Below, one piece after another: positions 33,880-43,600 of a stretch of DNA of 64,000 nucleotides. The stretch spans positions 9,614,501-9,678,500 of the forward strand of contig CM026571.1 in assembly GCA_015143295.1 (NCBI GenBank), in the 5' to 3' direction. The position numbers were made by a program, and so were the translations under genes. The DNA comes from Tetracentron sinense. Lineage: Eukaryota; Streptophyta; Magnoliopsida; Trochodendrales; Trochodendraceae. Under the pieces are notes generated by a model that was not told the origin of the DNA, ran no database searches, and worked only from the letters and a program-made list of their open reading frames with translations. Within the stretch, counting starts at the first letter, position 1, and the number at the start of each line of letters is the position of its first letter.

Positions 33880-36800
33880 CAGCGGCTGATTCCCCTTTCT
33901 TATTATTTACTACTTATAAAAGAAGATTACAATAATGCTCTTATTAACATGATGGGTGTATGTACACCCATAATAATAATATATCTCAACACCTATCAAA
34001 AAATGTTTCGTACATGTTTGGTACATCAGGTTGAGGTGTACACAAGCACACACATGCACACGCTCACACACATATAATGTACCACAGCGTGCAATCACTT
34101 AATTATGTCATAATATGTACCACAGCGTGAGGGTATGTGCTGTCAATGTCAAGTGTGTTACATAGTGATTAGGAATCTCTCGTTTTAGATTTGTAATAGA
34201 GTAAAATGTGCACACACACACGTATTTAATGTGCCACAGCATGCAATCACATAATTTACAGTGATATATGTACCACAGTATGCAATCACATAATTATCTC
34301 ATGATTTTATAGCATGACTGAAAGAAATATGACTACATAATAATCTGCAAGGGAATATGAATGAGGTACGTGCTGTCAAGCTCTACGAATCTTTCGTGTT
34401 AGATTTTTATTAGAGTAAGATGTGTGTGGAAGAATAATTAGATCATAGGTGTGTTTTATTTTATTCTTGGAAGGTTTTCTGTGGAATTTCTTCCAAATTT
34501 CATATCTTGTGTAAGTTTAAAAAGACTTTATTTTGTGTTATTCAAAGATATACTCGTGATGTTAACGTATTGTGATCAACTAACATTCTGATCGACTCCA
34601 TGGGAGAGGTTATGGCCTTAGTGGTCTCAACCAAGTCTTCAATAGATTCTGAGATGTTTTCTTCAGGAGACTTACGTTGTGTATAGGTTGAGCTATGGAA
34701 TTAAAATTTTATTTGAACTCAGCCTGCTCCCTCTATAAGGCTGAAGGGCATCCATCTCGACTAATGAAAAACTAAAAGAAAATGTTTGCATATATCTCGT
34801 TTCCAATATATAGCTACCATGTAACTGAAATGTATCAGCAAATTCTTAATATTAATTGCATCTATTTTGCTGTAAAATTTTATTGGAGAGTTAAAGCTCT
34901 AATTGAGTTCTATATGATGGTTCCTCTGGTGGTTGAATGCTCCATTTCTATTGTTTTTTTATATTTTTCCAACTTCATCCCCGTTAATAGCTTTCTGTGA
35001 AGCAGTTTGCCTTATGCTGTTTAAATATGTGAAAATGGTTCTTTGTAATGATCCTTAATGGGCTGGCGAAGTCTCATTCCTTAGTGACTAAAATGACAAG
35101 AATTGTATATTTTATGGATTCATATCCAACTTCGGTCAGAAGTTAAGGTTCTCATGCGCTTTCCTTACTTTTGATTCTAACAGGTTTTTTTTCCTGGATG
35201 ATTTGACTGGATTTGAAATCACATATCTTTTGGAGGTTAGTAATAATTCCTCTTCATATTCTATCCCTATTCATAAGGCAAAATGGTTAAATGCAATTTG
35301 TTATTGAAACTAATGTTGCTTGATAGGGTCTCATATTTCTCTAGTACTTTCCCATTGTTCAATCTTTGGATAAGTGTTAACTGGGTCCGGATTGACAGTC
35401 TGAAGGATTGGGTGACAATGGGCCGGGCTTGGGCTTGAATTTTGGTGATTTTTTAATAGGCCCTGCCCGAAGCCCAACACATTTACAAAGGCTTTGAAGC
35501 CCAAACTCGGCCTGATTGCCACCCCTACGGAGGAAGCAGGTCTGGTGCAACTGAACGATCTGGGAACTGGGCCCCTGGGTGGGTCATTCAGACAACTAAA
35601 CTGAAATTGCGAAAAAAAGGACAATGCCAGTGATTCGGCCAGTGTTACATTCTAACTGCTTGATTCAGGCGGTTCTTGTTGAACTGGATGGGTCCATGCC
35701 GAGGGAGGGAGGAAAAAAATTGTTTTCCCCCTTTTCTCTTTTTTCTTATTCTTTTAATATCCTAGTCATTTATTTATTCAGCTCGAGAAAGGGGAAGACG
35801 AGGAGGAAAGGAAGAAAGAAAAACGTATCTCATTTTTTTTCTGGATCTTTTAATAGTCTAGTCACTTGTTTGTTCAGCCAAAGTCATCGGGCAACCCAGG
35901 TCTGTTATACCTGACCCGTCCCCTTGGAGTCTCTGGTCCAGGTTTTAAAACATTGTTTTTGGATCATTGCTTTTTGATTGAAAAGTATTAGGTTTGGGTA
36001 TCTTTGGGTTGATGCATCATGGTTTATTTCCTCCATAAATCATTACTGAATGACACCGTGGTAGACTTATTTCCATCAGGTTGATCATCATAATTTGGGG
36101 ATTTGGGTGTTCCAAATAATTTAAAATCAATAATCTCTGTGGAGTTTTAAAATACCCATTCGATACTTTTTTGGTGTTGTGTCTACTTTTTCAACATCTT
36201 AAAGCAAGAAATTTGTTGCTTGAACTAGTTGCATAAGTAGCCGGGAAAAGCAATAACTCTATTGAGTCTGAAAATACCCACTCAATATTTTTCGGAGTAA
36301 AGTGAGAATGGTAGCTGGTTCATAAGCCTATAATGGTGTTTCTATTTCAATTCTTCTCTGGAAATGTGATCTATGGGCCCATAAAATTTCTGCAGTAGGA
36401 GTTCTCAGAAGTTAAACTTTAATGAAGAAATTCTGAGATAAGATTGATCAAAATCATATGTAATATTTGCTCCTTATATCTCTCACTACATACTTGTGGT
36501 ATCTATGCTCGTCATGTTTCTTACTATGCATTTTTTTAAACTTATCTTTCTTAATTTAATTTTTATAATCGTTCAAATGCAGCTTCCGGAGCCATTCAGT
36601 TTCATTTTTACATGGTTTGCTGCATTACCTCTCATATTTTGGCTAGCTCAATCACTCACAAATGTTATTGTGAAAGATTTTTTGATTTTGAAGGTAGCAA
36701 GCCCATCCTCGACTCTGAATTTTTTTTGAAAAATTGAAATTCCATATGATATTGATTTTTAGTGCATATTAACATATAAATTTATTTTCTAGGGCCCCTG

Positions 36801-37108
36801 TCCAAATTGTGGTACTGAAAATGTCTCCTTCTTTGGGACTATTCTATCAGTTTCTAGTGGTGGTTCTACCAATGCTCGTAAATGCTCAAAGTAAGTTTAA
36901 TGCTATTTGGTGACTGCATTAATCAATGAACCTTGTGATTTTAAATAATCTCATTCCCGATTTTCATGTTTTTGGCATCATGTAACAAAAGGTGAATTTA
37001 ATTCATATTTATAACTCTTATTGGTTTGTTTTTCTTAGTTGTGAAACTCAATTGATGTATGATTCGGGAACACGCTTGATAACATTACCAGAAGGAAGTG
37101 AAGCTTGA
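16556..37108 (+). CDS. PGRL1: PGRL1, PGR5-like protein 1, chloroplastic (10 coding exons, 326 aa)
   Basis: PGRL1 is a thylakoid membrane protein that works with PGR5 in antimycin-sensitive cyclic electron flow from ferredoxin to plastoquinone around photosystem I. Coding exons: 16556-16757, 18021-18136, 18450-18546, 18687-18787, 23270-23326, 27373-27449, 35184-35235, 36583-36693, 36793-36890, 37039-37108. All introns are GT..AG and the phases join without a break (981 bp with stop). Residues 1-60 are a Ser/Arg-rich transit peptide. ILPYC (Cys84) and GPRCSLR (Cys185) hold the redox cysteines. Two membrane helices lie at about 201-221 and 240-260. The C-terminus has two CxxC pairs (CPNC 274-277, CSNC 302-305) and ends TLPEGSEA. 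Length and order match the Arabidopsis protein (324 aa). The gene spans 20.5 kb because introns 4, 5 and 6 are full of mobile elements. No broken exon was seen. Confidence 0.97.
16758..18020 (+). other. PGRL1 intron 1
   Basis: Intron of 1263 bp between a GTTTTG donor and a TTTCCAG acceptor; it splits the Gly68 codon. AT-rich, with no clear repeat element. Introns 2 (313 bp) and 3 (140 bp) that follow are also plain. Confidence 0.8.
19230..19720 (-). mobile_element. Helitron, 491 bp, with complete termini, in PGRL1 intron 4
   Basis: Read on the minus strand it starts TCTCTACCATTATAATGAGA after an A and ends with the hairpin CACGTGCATCGCACGTG, then CTGCCCACTGG before a T. The TC start, 7-bp-arm hairpin near the end, CTRR end (CTGG) and A|T insertion site are all present. 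The inside has no helicase or other ORF. It belongs to the same broad family as the promoter copies, with different internal sequence. Confidence 0.88.
20536..21065 (+). mobile_element. 5'-truncated LINE 3' end in PGRL1 intron 4
   Basis: An open frame (to the stop at 20922) encodes the L1 C-terminal zf-RVT region: RGWSLANHCFFCLQAEETVD, HLLLHCPNVGEIWGFF, WSIWRERNRKVFDDSS. A 3' UTR follows and ends TTATTGATAAAAAATAAAAA. The same region in LINE-B (about 45040-45420) is clearly homologous. The frame is open over about 125 codons, so the insertion is fairly young. The target duplication was not resolved. Confidence 0.85.
22155..22230 (+). mobile_element. Au-like SINE 3' fragment
   Basis: CCAAGCCTTATCCCAACTAT, TTGGGGTTGAGATCAGCTGC and ACGAATCC resemble the conserved 3' part of plant Au SINEs (..CATCCCAACTAAGTTGGGGTCGGCTACATGAATCC-like). 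Only the 3' part is visible. Confidence 0.5.
22724..22885 (+). mobile_element. tRNA-derived SINE
   Basis: GATGTCAGCTTATGAAGCTA near the start and a perfect B-box GGTTCGAAACC at 22785-22795. A similar unit (GATGTCAGCTTGCTAAGTTG) with B-box-like GGTTCAAAACC lies at 27944-28040. It ends in a TG-rich stretch (about 22840-22860). Confidence 0.65.
23868..24727. mobile_element. Word-repeat hAT-like MITE, GAGCTTGGC/CAAGC family
   Basis: Arms are built of GAGCTTGGCT, CAAGCTGAGCT, GAGCTCGAGCT and their complements. Probable 8-bp target duplication AGCTTCAG (23860-23867) / AGCTTCAA (24728-24735). The inner ends match as CTGTATTCAAGTCAAGCTG on the left and, on the other strand, CTGCACTCAAGCCAAGCTG on the right. 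The AT-rich middle hosts the MITE at 24290-24531. Confidence 0.7.
24290..24531. mobile_element. MITE with palindromic GTTCACGCAATGCGTGAAC ends
   Basis: Each end contains a near-perfect palindrome: TCACGCAATGCGTGAACTC at about 24304 and GTTCACGCATTGCGTGAACT at about 24500. Outer ends are GGGTAATGATAG and, on the other strand, GGGTTGTGCTAG. ATATATATA stands directly on both sides, which may be a 9-bp target duplication or just an AT run. It is nested inside the GAGCTTGGC element. Confidence 0.75.
24916..25480. mobile_element. Word-repeat hAT MITE, ACTCG/CGAGT family (copy 1)
   Basis: Perfect 8-bp duplication GTCACAAC at 24908-24915 and 25481-25488. Ends CATAGTTCAAAAACTTG and (other strand) CATTGACAAAAACTCAG. 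Arms consist of ACTCG, CGAGTC, GACTCGGCCGAGT and similar words with long self-complementary runs; the middle is AT-rich. 565 bp, no coding capacity. The same family recurs at 42401-42838. Confidence 0.9.
26492..27116. mobile_element. Word-repeat hAT MITE, AGGCG/CGCCT family
   Basis: Perfect 8-bp duplication TTTGATTC at 26484-26491 and 27117-27124. TIR CAGTGTAGTCAAGGCG at the left and CGCCTTGACTACACTG at the right, with hAT-like CAG..CTG termini. The words CTAGGCGA and CGCCTAGGCG fill both arms. The 625-bp element includes an AT dinucleotide run (about 26568-26592) and a GC-rich hairpin block (26798-26885). Confidence 0.93.
26798..26885. repeat. Three adjacent GC-rich hairpins inside the AGGCG MITE
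   Basis: Consecutive inverted repeats: GGGGGGGCAGCGCCCCCC, then GACGCATGAAGTGCGTC, then GCAATCTAGGCC..GGCCCAGATTGC. They stand in otherwise AT-rich sequence and are not part of the AGGCG word arrays. Confidence 0.75.
27944..28043 (+). mobile_element. tRNA-derived SINE adjoining the Copia element
   Basis: GATGTCAGCTTGCTAAGTTG carries an A-box-like TTGCTAAGTTGG (27954-27965) and a B-box-like GGTTCAAAACC (27997-28007). It is the same family as 22724-22885. The Copia left end follows immediately, so the Copia landed in the 3' part of the SINE. Confidence 0.6.
30561..30941 (+). mobile_element. LINE tail (30575-30927) with 14-bp TSDs inside the Copia
   Basis: ATGAGGTGACAGTT at 30561-30574 and ATGAGGTGATAGTT at 30928-30941 flank a 353-bp insert. 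The insert reads as the LINE C-terminus on the plus strand (AIWKERNKRVFENFHSS-like), then a 3' UTR, then TTGATAAAAAAAA. It is a 5'-truncated L1 copy inserted after the Copia; one mismatch separates the duplications. Confidence 0.92.
32113..32463. mobile_element. Word-repeat hAT MITE, TAATACG/CGTATTA family
   Basis: 8-bp duplication CGTCGATC (32105-32112) / CGTCAATC (32464-32471). TIR TATAGTTACCAAG at the left and, on the other strand, CATAGTTACCAAG at the right. Arms carry CCGTATAATAC, CGTATTAAACACG, TTTAATACGCG and TATTATATCCG words. 351 bp, inserted into the Copia element. Confidence 0.85.
34070..34440. repeat. Degenerate tandem duplication
   Basis: The block TAATGTACCACAGCGTGCAA..., TACGTGCTGTCAA-like..., AATCTCTCGTTTTAGATTTG, TAGAGTAAAATGTGYRYA recurs after about 150-240 bp with substitutions. 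ACACACAC runs lie at 34045-34070 and 34212-34222. No coding potential. Confidence 0.65.
35411..35526. mobile_element. Short MITE with GGGGTGGCAAT ends in PGRL1 intron 7
   Basis: Left GGGTGACAATGGGCCGGGC and right CGGCCTGATTGCCACCCCT are inverted repeats. The inside has GGCTTTGAAGCCC, as in the related copy at 14573-14680. PGRL1 intron 7 (35236-36582) is otherwise plain. Confidence 0.7.
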
Positions 37109-37928
37109 GTTGAGGTACACACCCTGTCTGCTTTATGGTTCCTCTACCCAGTTACAGTAGCATCAAAAAGTTTGTTAAAGCAATCACAACTTTTGTGTTA
37201 ATTCACATGCGCTAAAGAAAATGTCCGGCCACTAATCAACTGAGGGTCTACACAATCGATAGAAAAATGGGAAGATGTTAAGAGAGTTGAACATAGTGAT
37301 GAGAATTCCTCTTGCACTGAAAGTTGCAAATATGTTAATCTTCGTGAATGGATTCTTTTCAATCCATAAGCACTGACCATGAGGGCTCCATCGTGCTCGT
37401 GCAGGATCAAACTGTCTGAAGGCACCTACAACTTTGCAACTTGTGCTAACTTATAATAATGTCACTGCTTTGGGCATACATTATGTATATCTGAGATCAT
37501 CTATGAAATTGAAGGAAAAATATATTTTTATTATTGGAACACGTTTACGTGTATTTGTATGTATGTAATATGCATATTTGATAAGACTTTTTCCACCATG
37601 AGAAAGATGCATGTGTTGTGACAGAAGAAGAATTACGTTGCATGTATAGCTTTAGTTACAGTTAGTCATTTATCACAGCTTCAACTTGGTTTCCAAACAC
37701 CCTCTTCATGTGTAAAGTTGAAGCTTACCCATTCTGACACCATGTGCTTATTCCTTGACTCAGCTCCCTCATGTGGAGATTATTACCATCATCTATGTAC
37801 ATTTGAGAGGACCTACAGTTCAGTGGATCCCACCTAAAACTCTTATTAGAACTATAATATATGATCATTCAACCAAGTGAGTTTTTGTCATAGATCTCTT
37901 GGGTGGGGTTTCAAAGAGTAAGAGACAA
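37109..37928 (+). other. PGRL1 3' untranslated and downstream region
   Basis: Follows the TGA at 37106-37108. It probably contains the 3' UTR; AATAAT-type signals near 37454 and elsewhere are not decisive. No other gene was recognised. Confidence 0.5.
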
Positions 37929-38108
37929 GATCACAGCCAATTGCAATTGAATTCATGAGAATTCAATTGTGCGCATATGTGGCGCATGTTTATTGGAAGA
38001 GAAAAAAAAACCAAAATTTAAAATTTCTGCCTTTTTTCCCTCATCCAATCCACATGTGCCACATATGCAATTGGATTCTCTTGCTTTCAATAGCAATTGG
38101 CTGTGATC
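37929..38108. mobile_element. Foldback MITE with GATCACAGCCAATTG ends
   Basis: GATCACAGCCAATTGCAATT at the left and AATAGCAATTGGCTGTGATC at the right are inverted repeats. They extend inward through GAATTCAATTG and CATATGTGGC(GC)ATGT. It is 180 bp and lies 0.8 kb after the PGRL1 stop. The ends resemble the Mutator-like MITE at 14889-15196. Confidence 0.8.
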
Positions 38109-38340
38109 CTCTCTCTCTTGTGAATGATTCAAGTATAAAAGAGTAGACCAAGGGCTCTGCAAAAAAAAAGGGCTATGCAACTGGACGTGTGAGCGTGAAT
38201 CTTCTTTGGCAATGAATTCTGATGTCTTTACTTAAGGAAGTGGTTAGTTAGGGACCCTGCAGTGATTGTTTACCTGGGCCTAATCAAGATGGCTTCTCCT
38301 TCATAGATTTACTAACCTTTTGGGGTCGCATTTTTTAACC

Positions 38341-39591
38341 TTAGGGTGCATTTGGATATGTGGAATTGAAATTGACCTAAAGAATTGAATTCCACGGAAT
38401 TGAATTCACATAATTAAATTCCGTAGATTTCATAATTCTCCCATTTGGATATATTACTAAGTATATGGAATTACGCGTGATTACATGTGGAAACCCCTAA
38501 GATGGGTGGTTGTAAGTAGGCAAACCACAATACCCCCACTTGTACCTTTCCTTTCCTTCTCCATCCATCAATAGATGCAAATGGTGCTACAGATGGAGCC
38601 GTAAAATAACATGCATTGGGTTTTAAGGGTATTACACCTTTTTGTTAATTCTATTTTTAATGTATGTTTGACATTCTGTACATAGGGAATCCTCTTCTAA
38701 ATATGTCTGTTGTGTGGTTCATGCTTCTCTATTGATACAATCTTTGACTGTTACTTTGGGGGGGGGGAATATAAAGAGGTGCTTTTGAAGAGATGCTCTA
38801 CTAGACTTATAAAAGCACAACAGTTTTCACGTTGAAGCAACTGGGATACGTCTCGAGTTACAAACTGATAAAAGTTGTGGAATAGGGTACCAGATTCTAA
38901 AGAGGTGCTCTACTAGATGAATTGAAGAGGGTTTGAAGAGGATGAAGAGATTAGATCGAAGAAAGTGATGGACAACACGTGATTGGTGATACTTTTGAGG
39001 ATACCCATCTGCCTATGCTCTCAAATGGGATCTTAATATTCAAATCTCAAACTTAATGAGGCAGCCAACAATATATAAGAAAACAAAAAGAGAGTTATAA
39101 TCTTGGATATCAACATTTAGAGATTACAGTCTGAATGGAGTTGCAATCCCTCAAAGGAGTAATAGATTATTGGATATACATCTTCCCCAATCCACCAATA
39201 TTATCTATCCACAATATAGAGATGAAAAAGTGAAGGATGAAGAAACAAAAAGTTCTTACCTGGTTATTTGCAGTGGCGATGGCAAAGAGGAGTTGAGGAG
39301 AAAGGCAACTATAAGTTGAAGGAGAAAGAATCCACAAGGAGAGAGACGACTGTTTCATCGGGCCTCTTTACTTTTAGAATTTCACGCTAGTGTGGAATTG
39401 TTAAATGACTAGTTTAAGAAAGGATTTGAAAGCTACACTTTTATCCTTTGTATTCCACTCTTCAAATCCATGTGGATTTCCCCTCAATCCAAATCCATGC
39501 GTTTTAAGTGCACCCAAATGAAGGAAACGGAATTGTAAAACGGAAATAACAAATCTGCTCTCCAATTCCGTAAATCCAAACGTACCCTTAG
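38341..39591. mobile_element. Foldback element with TTAGGGTGCATTTGG ends, 1.25 kb
   Basis: Left TTAGGGTGCATTTGGATATG and, on the other strand at the right, CTAAGGGTACGTTTGGATTT; GGAATTGAATTCC-type words recur in both arms. Possible 8-bp duplication TTTTAACC / TTTTAAGA (6 of 8 matching). No transposase is recognisable in the interior. A G-run (about 38759-38767) is present. Confidence 0.65.
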
Positions 39592-40658
39592 TTTTAAGAA
39601 AAAATCATGATTAAAAAGATTAACCACAATTAAAGAGAGCCCTACACTGGAGAGAAAAGGGGGGACGAGACACCACTCCTCGCGGGGTGCAATATACTGA
39701 TGTGAAAGTGCATGAGGTGCATAAACAAACAACCAAATAACATACTTTTTACCATCATTCGAATGGCTTTATGTGAACCAGATCCAAACTGAATCAATTG
39801 ATAGAACTCAAGAGATGAAAAATAGCCAAAATTTCACACAATTAGTTGATGATATTCATCAAATTAAAGAATCATATTTCAGAATCAGCATGAAACTTTT
39901 AACAAATATTCAAAATCAAGTAACTACTCTGATATATATGGCCACCCAATAACTGATCTTCTGAGTCGTTGTCCATATAAGAGAGGTTGCTATCATTAAG
40001 ACGAAATGGATCCAAAGCAAAAACAGTGGCTGTATAGGTGTCCCAATATGTGATTTAGTTCACGCAGAACCTGATTTTTCCTTGTTCTGGCTATAATTTT
40101 GACTGGCAGGGTTTATTATTCGTGCACTAGTGTTGAAAGATGTTCTGACTTCAATAGAATTGCAAAAAAGAGATGATACCTTGAGTTATTTCCCCCCTAT
40201 GAAGAAACAAACTTAAAGAAAATCCTTTCACGAAAGATTTTGATGAGAAAGTCATTCTTCCGGGCTGACCCCATAGATCTTACCTTGTGTTGGTCGACAT
40301 CCAAGCACATGAACAACGGAAGCTCAAGCTTTTTCACCCAAATGAGATCACTCCCAAACTTTAAATAGATAGTACAACGTTAGGAAACAAAGAAAATATG
40401 CTTCAAATTCAAACAAGCTGATCATGTTTTGACATATAATATCTGCTTAGGTCCATGAAAATTCAAAACGGCACATTTCTATCCCTGTATCACATTTAAA
40501 GACATGTAAGAAGTTGCAGAAAACCACGTCTACGTGCCCATACAAACAGGCATCAGTACAAGTCGTAAATCAGCTGATATGTATTACCCCCGCCAACCTA
40601 ATCTGGAGCAACCTAAGTAGAATATCAGTACCACATTTCTATGCATTCACAAGCTTCT
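39592..40658 (-). other. SAP18 3' UTR and spacer
   Basis: Sequence downstream of the SAP18 stop (minus strand). Part of it must be SAP18 3' UTR. No other gene or clear element was recognised. Confidence 0.45.
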
Positions 40659-43600
40659 CTATAGGATTGCCACATCCAAGTAATCTCCAATCTACAGAAT
40701 TGGATTAAATGTAAGTGTAATACAATCCAAATGAATCTAAGATATAGGGAGCCAATAAGAATATGCGATTTTACCTGGAAGCTAAGTTCGGCCAAGGCCC
40801 TGCTGTCATCTAGTCGTCTCCCATTTCCATAAGAATGAGTCATCCCGACCTTCACGAAGGCATTGCAAACACCACAATTATAGATCTTTGTTAAAGTTGT
40901 TCTATTTGTGTATGACTGTGCTATGTACATGCATGTATTGATATGATAAATGTATGTCTTTTAAATTATAATAGTTTGTTTCCTTTTGGTGGCAGGGGAT
41001 CAATAATGTTGAAGGGTTCTTCATGATGGGTGGTGGTGTCGTGAGATCACTGTAATGACAATGGTCTCACTGTAATGACAATGGTGGACTGAATTGTAGC
41101 AAACTAAAATTCTAAAAAAGTTCAGAGCCACATGAGATTTAACCGTAACTTGGGTTATAAACCAGGAAGAGCATAAATGCCACCACTTTGCTCTATTCAT
41201 GGGCAGCTCAGACTCCCTCCCTCATCGTTTGTTATTTTTTTTGTTTTATTAATATTTAGGTTGATGATTATCAAGGGTATCAGGCTGTTGGCATAATAAT
41301 GACATTCAACGGAAGCAGTACATGAATCAGGAAGAGCATAAAAAAATCCATGTACTTTTTTATTTGCCGATAAAGAAAAAGTACATGGACCTGGGTGAAA
41401 CAAATCCAATCCATCTGCATTAATATATGTAAACCACACAATTACATTTTCAAAGCAAATGAATGCATGGTCACCCTTTGTCTGGTTTTATGTCCACTGA
41501 CGCGTACAAATGAATGCAAAATCCCGAGAAAAAGGAGTACCAACTACCAACTACCACCTACCTGTCTCACCACATGACGGCCGTGTTTATCGGGATATAC
41601 AAACGCAAATGACAGTTTTGTATCTCTTCTCCTTGCTGCTGGGGCAACCTCTTTGACCTAAAATATTGAACCATAATCAACTATACAACCAATAAAATAA
41701 GCATGTCCAGAAATAAACATTGGAGAAAAAAGCATTGTACATACCAGATCAGTTAGCTCACGAAGAGTAGCATCTTTCCATGTGTAAATTTGGACTTCAT
41801 CCTTGGGCTCCTTGCCTCTCACTGCAAAATCTTCCATTGAATGATGACTTCCAACCTGCAAAAGATACAAAAGCAAATCACAGAGAGCACATGACTTTTG
41901 TCACATATATCTAGGTGTAATTTTTTTGTCTATTTCAATTAACTGGTGGGGTCATGCCAAACCCCACACCTCCTCTGGGTGTTTTTTCCCCCTTAAAAGA
42001 AAACCACATAGAAGTATCAAACATGCATACAACACTGGAATCATAGCTTCACAATTTAAAAATCATGTCCAGTGTACAAAAGACAGAACACCAATGGTGT
42101 CTGAACAATGATTTAGAACTAGTAACCAAAAGCTCAAACTATTGACTTATTTTGTTTCAAGCATTATTTGAACGGAAGTTGTGTTCAGGGTGGAAAAATC
42201 ACTTCTTAGAAAGCGTGCTTCTAACATGCTCTATTTAGTGGTCCAAGAGGGACATGTATTTAACATGATGGGATAGATCCTAGTCTACAACGTAAAGTGT
42301 AGATCCTGAGATGCGCCTAGTTCTCCACACATCTCATGTAAGGCAAAATATAAGGTATCATTGCCCATACAAATATAACGTGAGGATCATGTATTACAAT
42401 CATAGTATCAAAACTTGGCTAGTCGACTCGACTCGGCCAAGGTTTCAAGTCGAGTTTGGGGCAAAACTCGGTTTTGACACTGAAAACCGAGTAACTCGCC
42501 CGAGTTGTTGCATATTTTTTTAAAACAAAAAATTGAGTAAAATGCCTACTCAATTGATTAAATTATGTTTTTTTCTTTTTTTTTAACACACCCCACTCAC
42601 TCTTAAGTATAAATACAAAACAAAAAGGGGGTGTTTAGTATATATTAAATTATATATATCATTTTAGGCATGTTTTATCATTAATTTTGAATTTATACCA
42701 TGCATATAGTATTAGAAAAATATTATATATGTCCGAGTTTTAGGTGTCATTACTCGGACGAGTTTTGCTCGAGTTTCCGAATTGACTCTACTCGGCAAGT
42801 TTCCGAGTTGAGTCGAGTTTTCGGGTTTTAAAACACTGATTACAATTAATCAAACAGTATAAATAAGACATGAATTAAAATAAATGAAGTAATAAACAAA
42901 GTAATAAACAAAGATCACAGAATGACTAATTTCCATAGAAAAAACAATTTCATTTCTAAGTTGTGGGTGGACGGGAGTTGGAAGGAGGGGAAGGATGAGA
43001 TTGAAGATAGCGTGGTTTCCTTTTACAAAGATTTGTACATGGAAAAAGAGGGTTGGCACCCAAAGTTGGATGGTCTTACCTTTGATGGGCTGTCCCCGGA
43101 TCAGAGGTCAGCCCTAGAGGCTCCTTTTGAGGAGGAGATTCTTCGAGTGATTCGAAGTTTGGCTATTGATAAGGCTCCTGGGCTAGATGGTTTTTCTTTG
43201 GAATTTTATAGAAGTTGTTGGGAGATTGTAGGTCAAGACTTCATGGATGTGATGGGGGAACTGTTTGAAAAAGGGCAGTTTGACAGAGTCATGAATAGCA
43301 CTTTTCTCATCTTAATTCCAAAGAAGGAGGGATAGTGGACCTTAAAGACTTTCGGCCATTTAACCTAGTGAGTAGTACGTACAAGATTCTCTCAAAGGTA
43401 TTGGCTTCTCGTCTCAAGGAGGTGATGGTAGATCTTATCTCCCCTCAGCAGAGTGCGTTTGTAGAAGAGCGTCAAATTTTAGAGAGCATTCTTATTGCGA
43501 ATGAGTGCATAGATGCAAGGGTGAGATCCAAGGCTCCGGGAATCATGTGTAAGGTGGATATGGAGAAAGCTTATGATCACATCAATTGGGAGTTTGTGCT

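Larger units (their letters stand above)
28049..33991 (-). mobile_element. Decayed Copia LTR element in PGRL1 intron 6
   Basis: Minus-strand element with short LTRs at about 28049-28226 and 33830-33991 (on the minus strand TGTTGAGATA...CTTCCAAC), flanked by CCTAT at 28044-28048 and 33992-33996. A tRNA-Met-type primer site (TGGTATCAGAAC on the minus strand) adjoins the right LTR. The order on the minus strand is Copia-like: gag region, protease-like region near 31.8 kb, reverse transcriptase remnants near 29.3 kb, and the RNase H end with ADILTKG near 28.3 kb. It is full-length in layout but heavily broken, with many breaks, so it is old. It contains two later insertions (30575-30927 and 32113-32463). 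Confidence 0.88.
27450..35183 (+). other. PGRL1 intron 6 (7.7 kb)
   Basis: The longest PGRL1 intron, splitting the Leu217 codon. A decayed Copia element (28049-33991), with a LINE tail and a hAT MITE inside it, fills about 6 kb. A tandem duplication follows at 34070-34440. The remainder (34450-35180) shows nothing recognisable. Confidence 0.8.

Noticed and set aside
40850-40930. Extension of SAP18 exon 5 upstream (101-codon frame from 40930)
   Set aside because: A CTTCGTGAAG acceptor joined to GTCGGGATG gives the conserved family junction; the upstream part has no homology.
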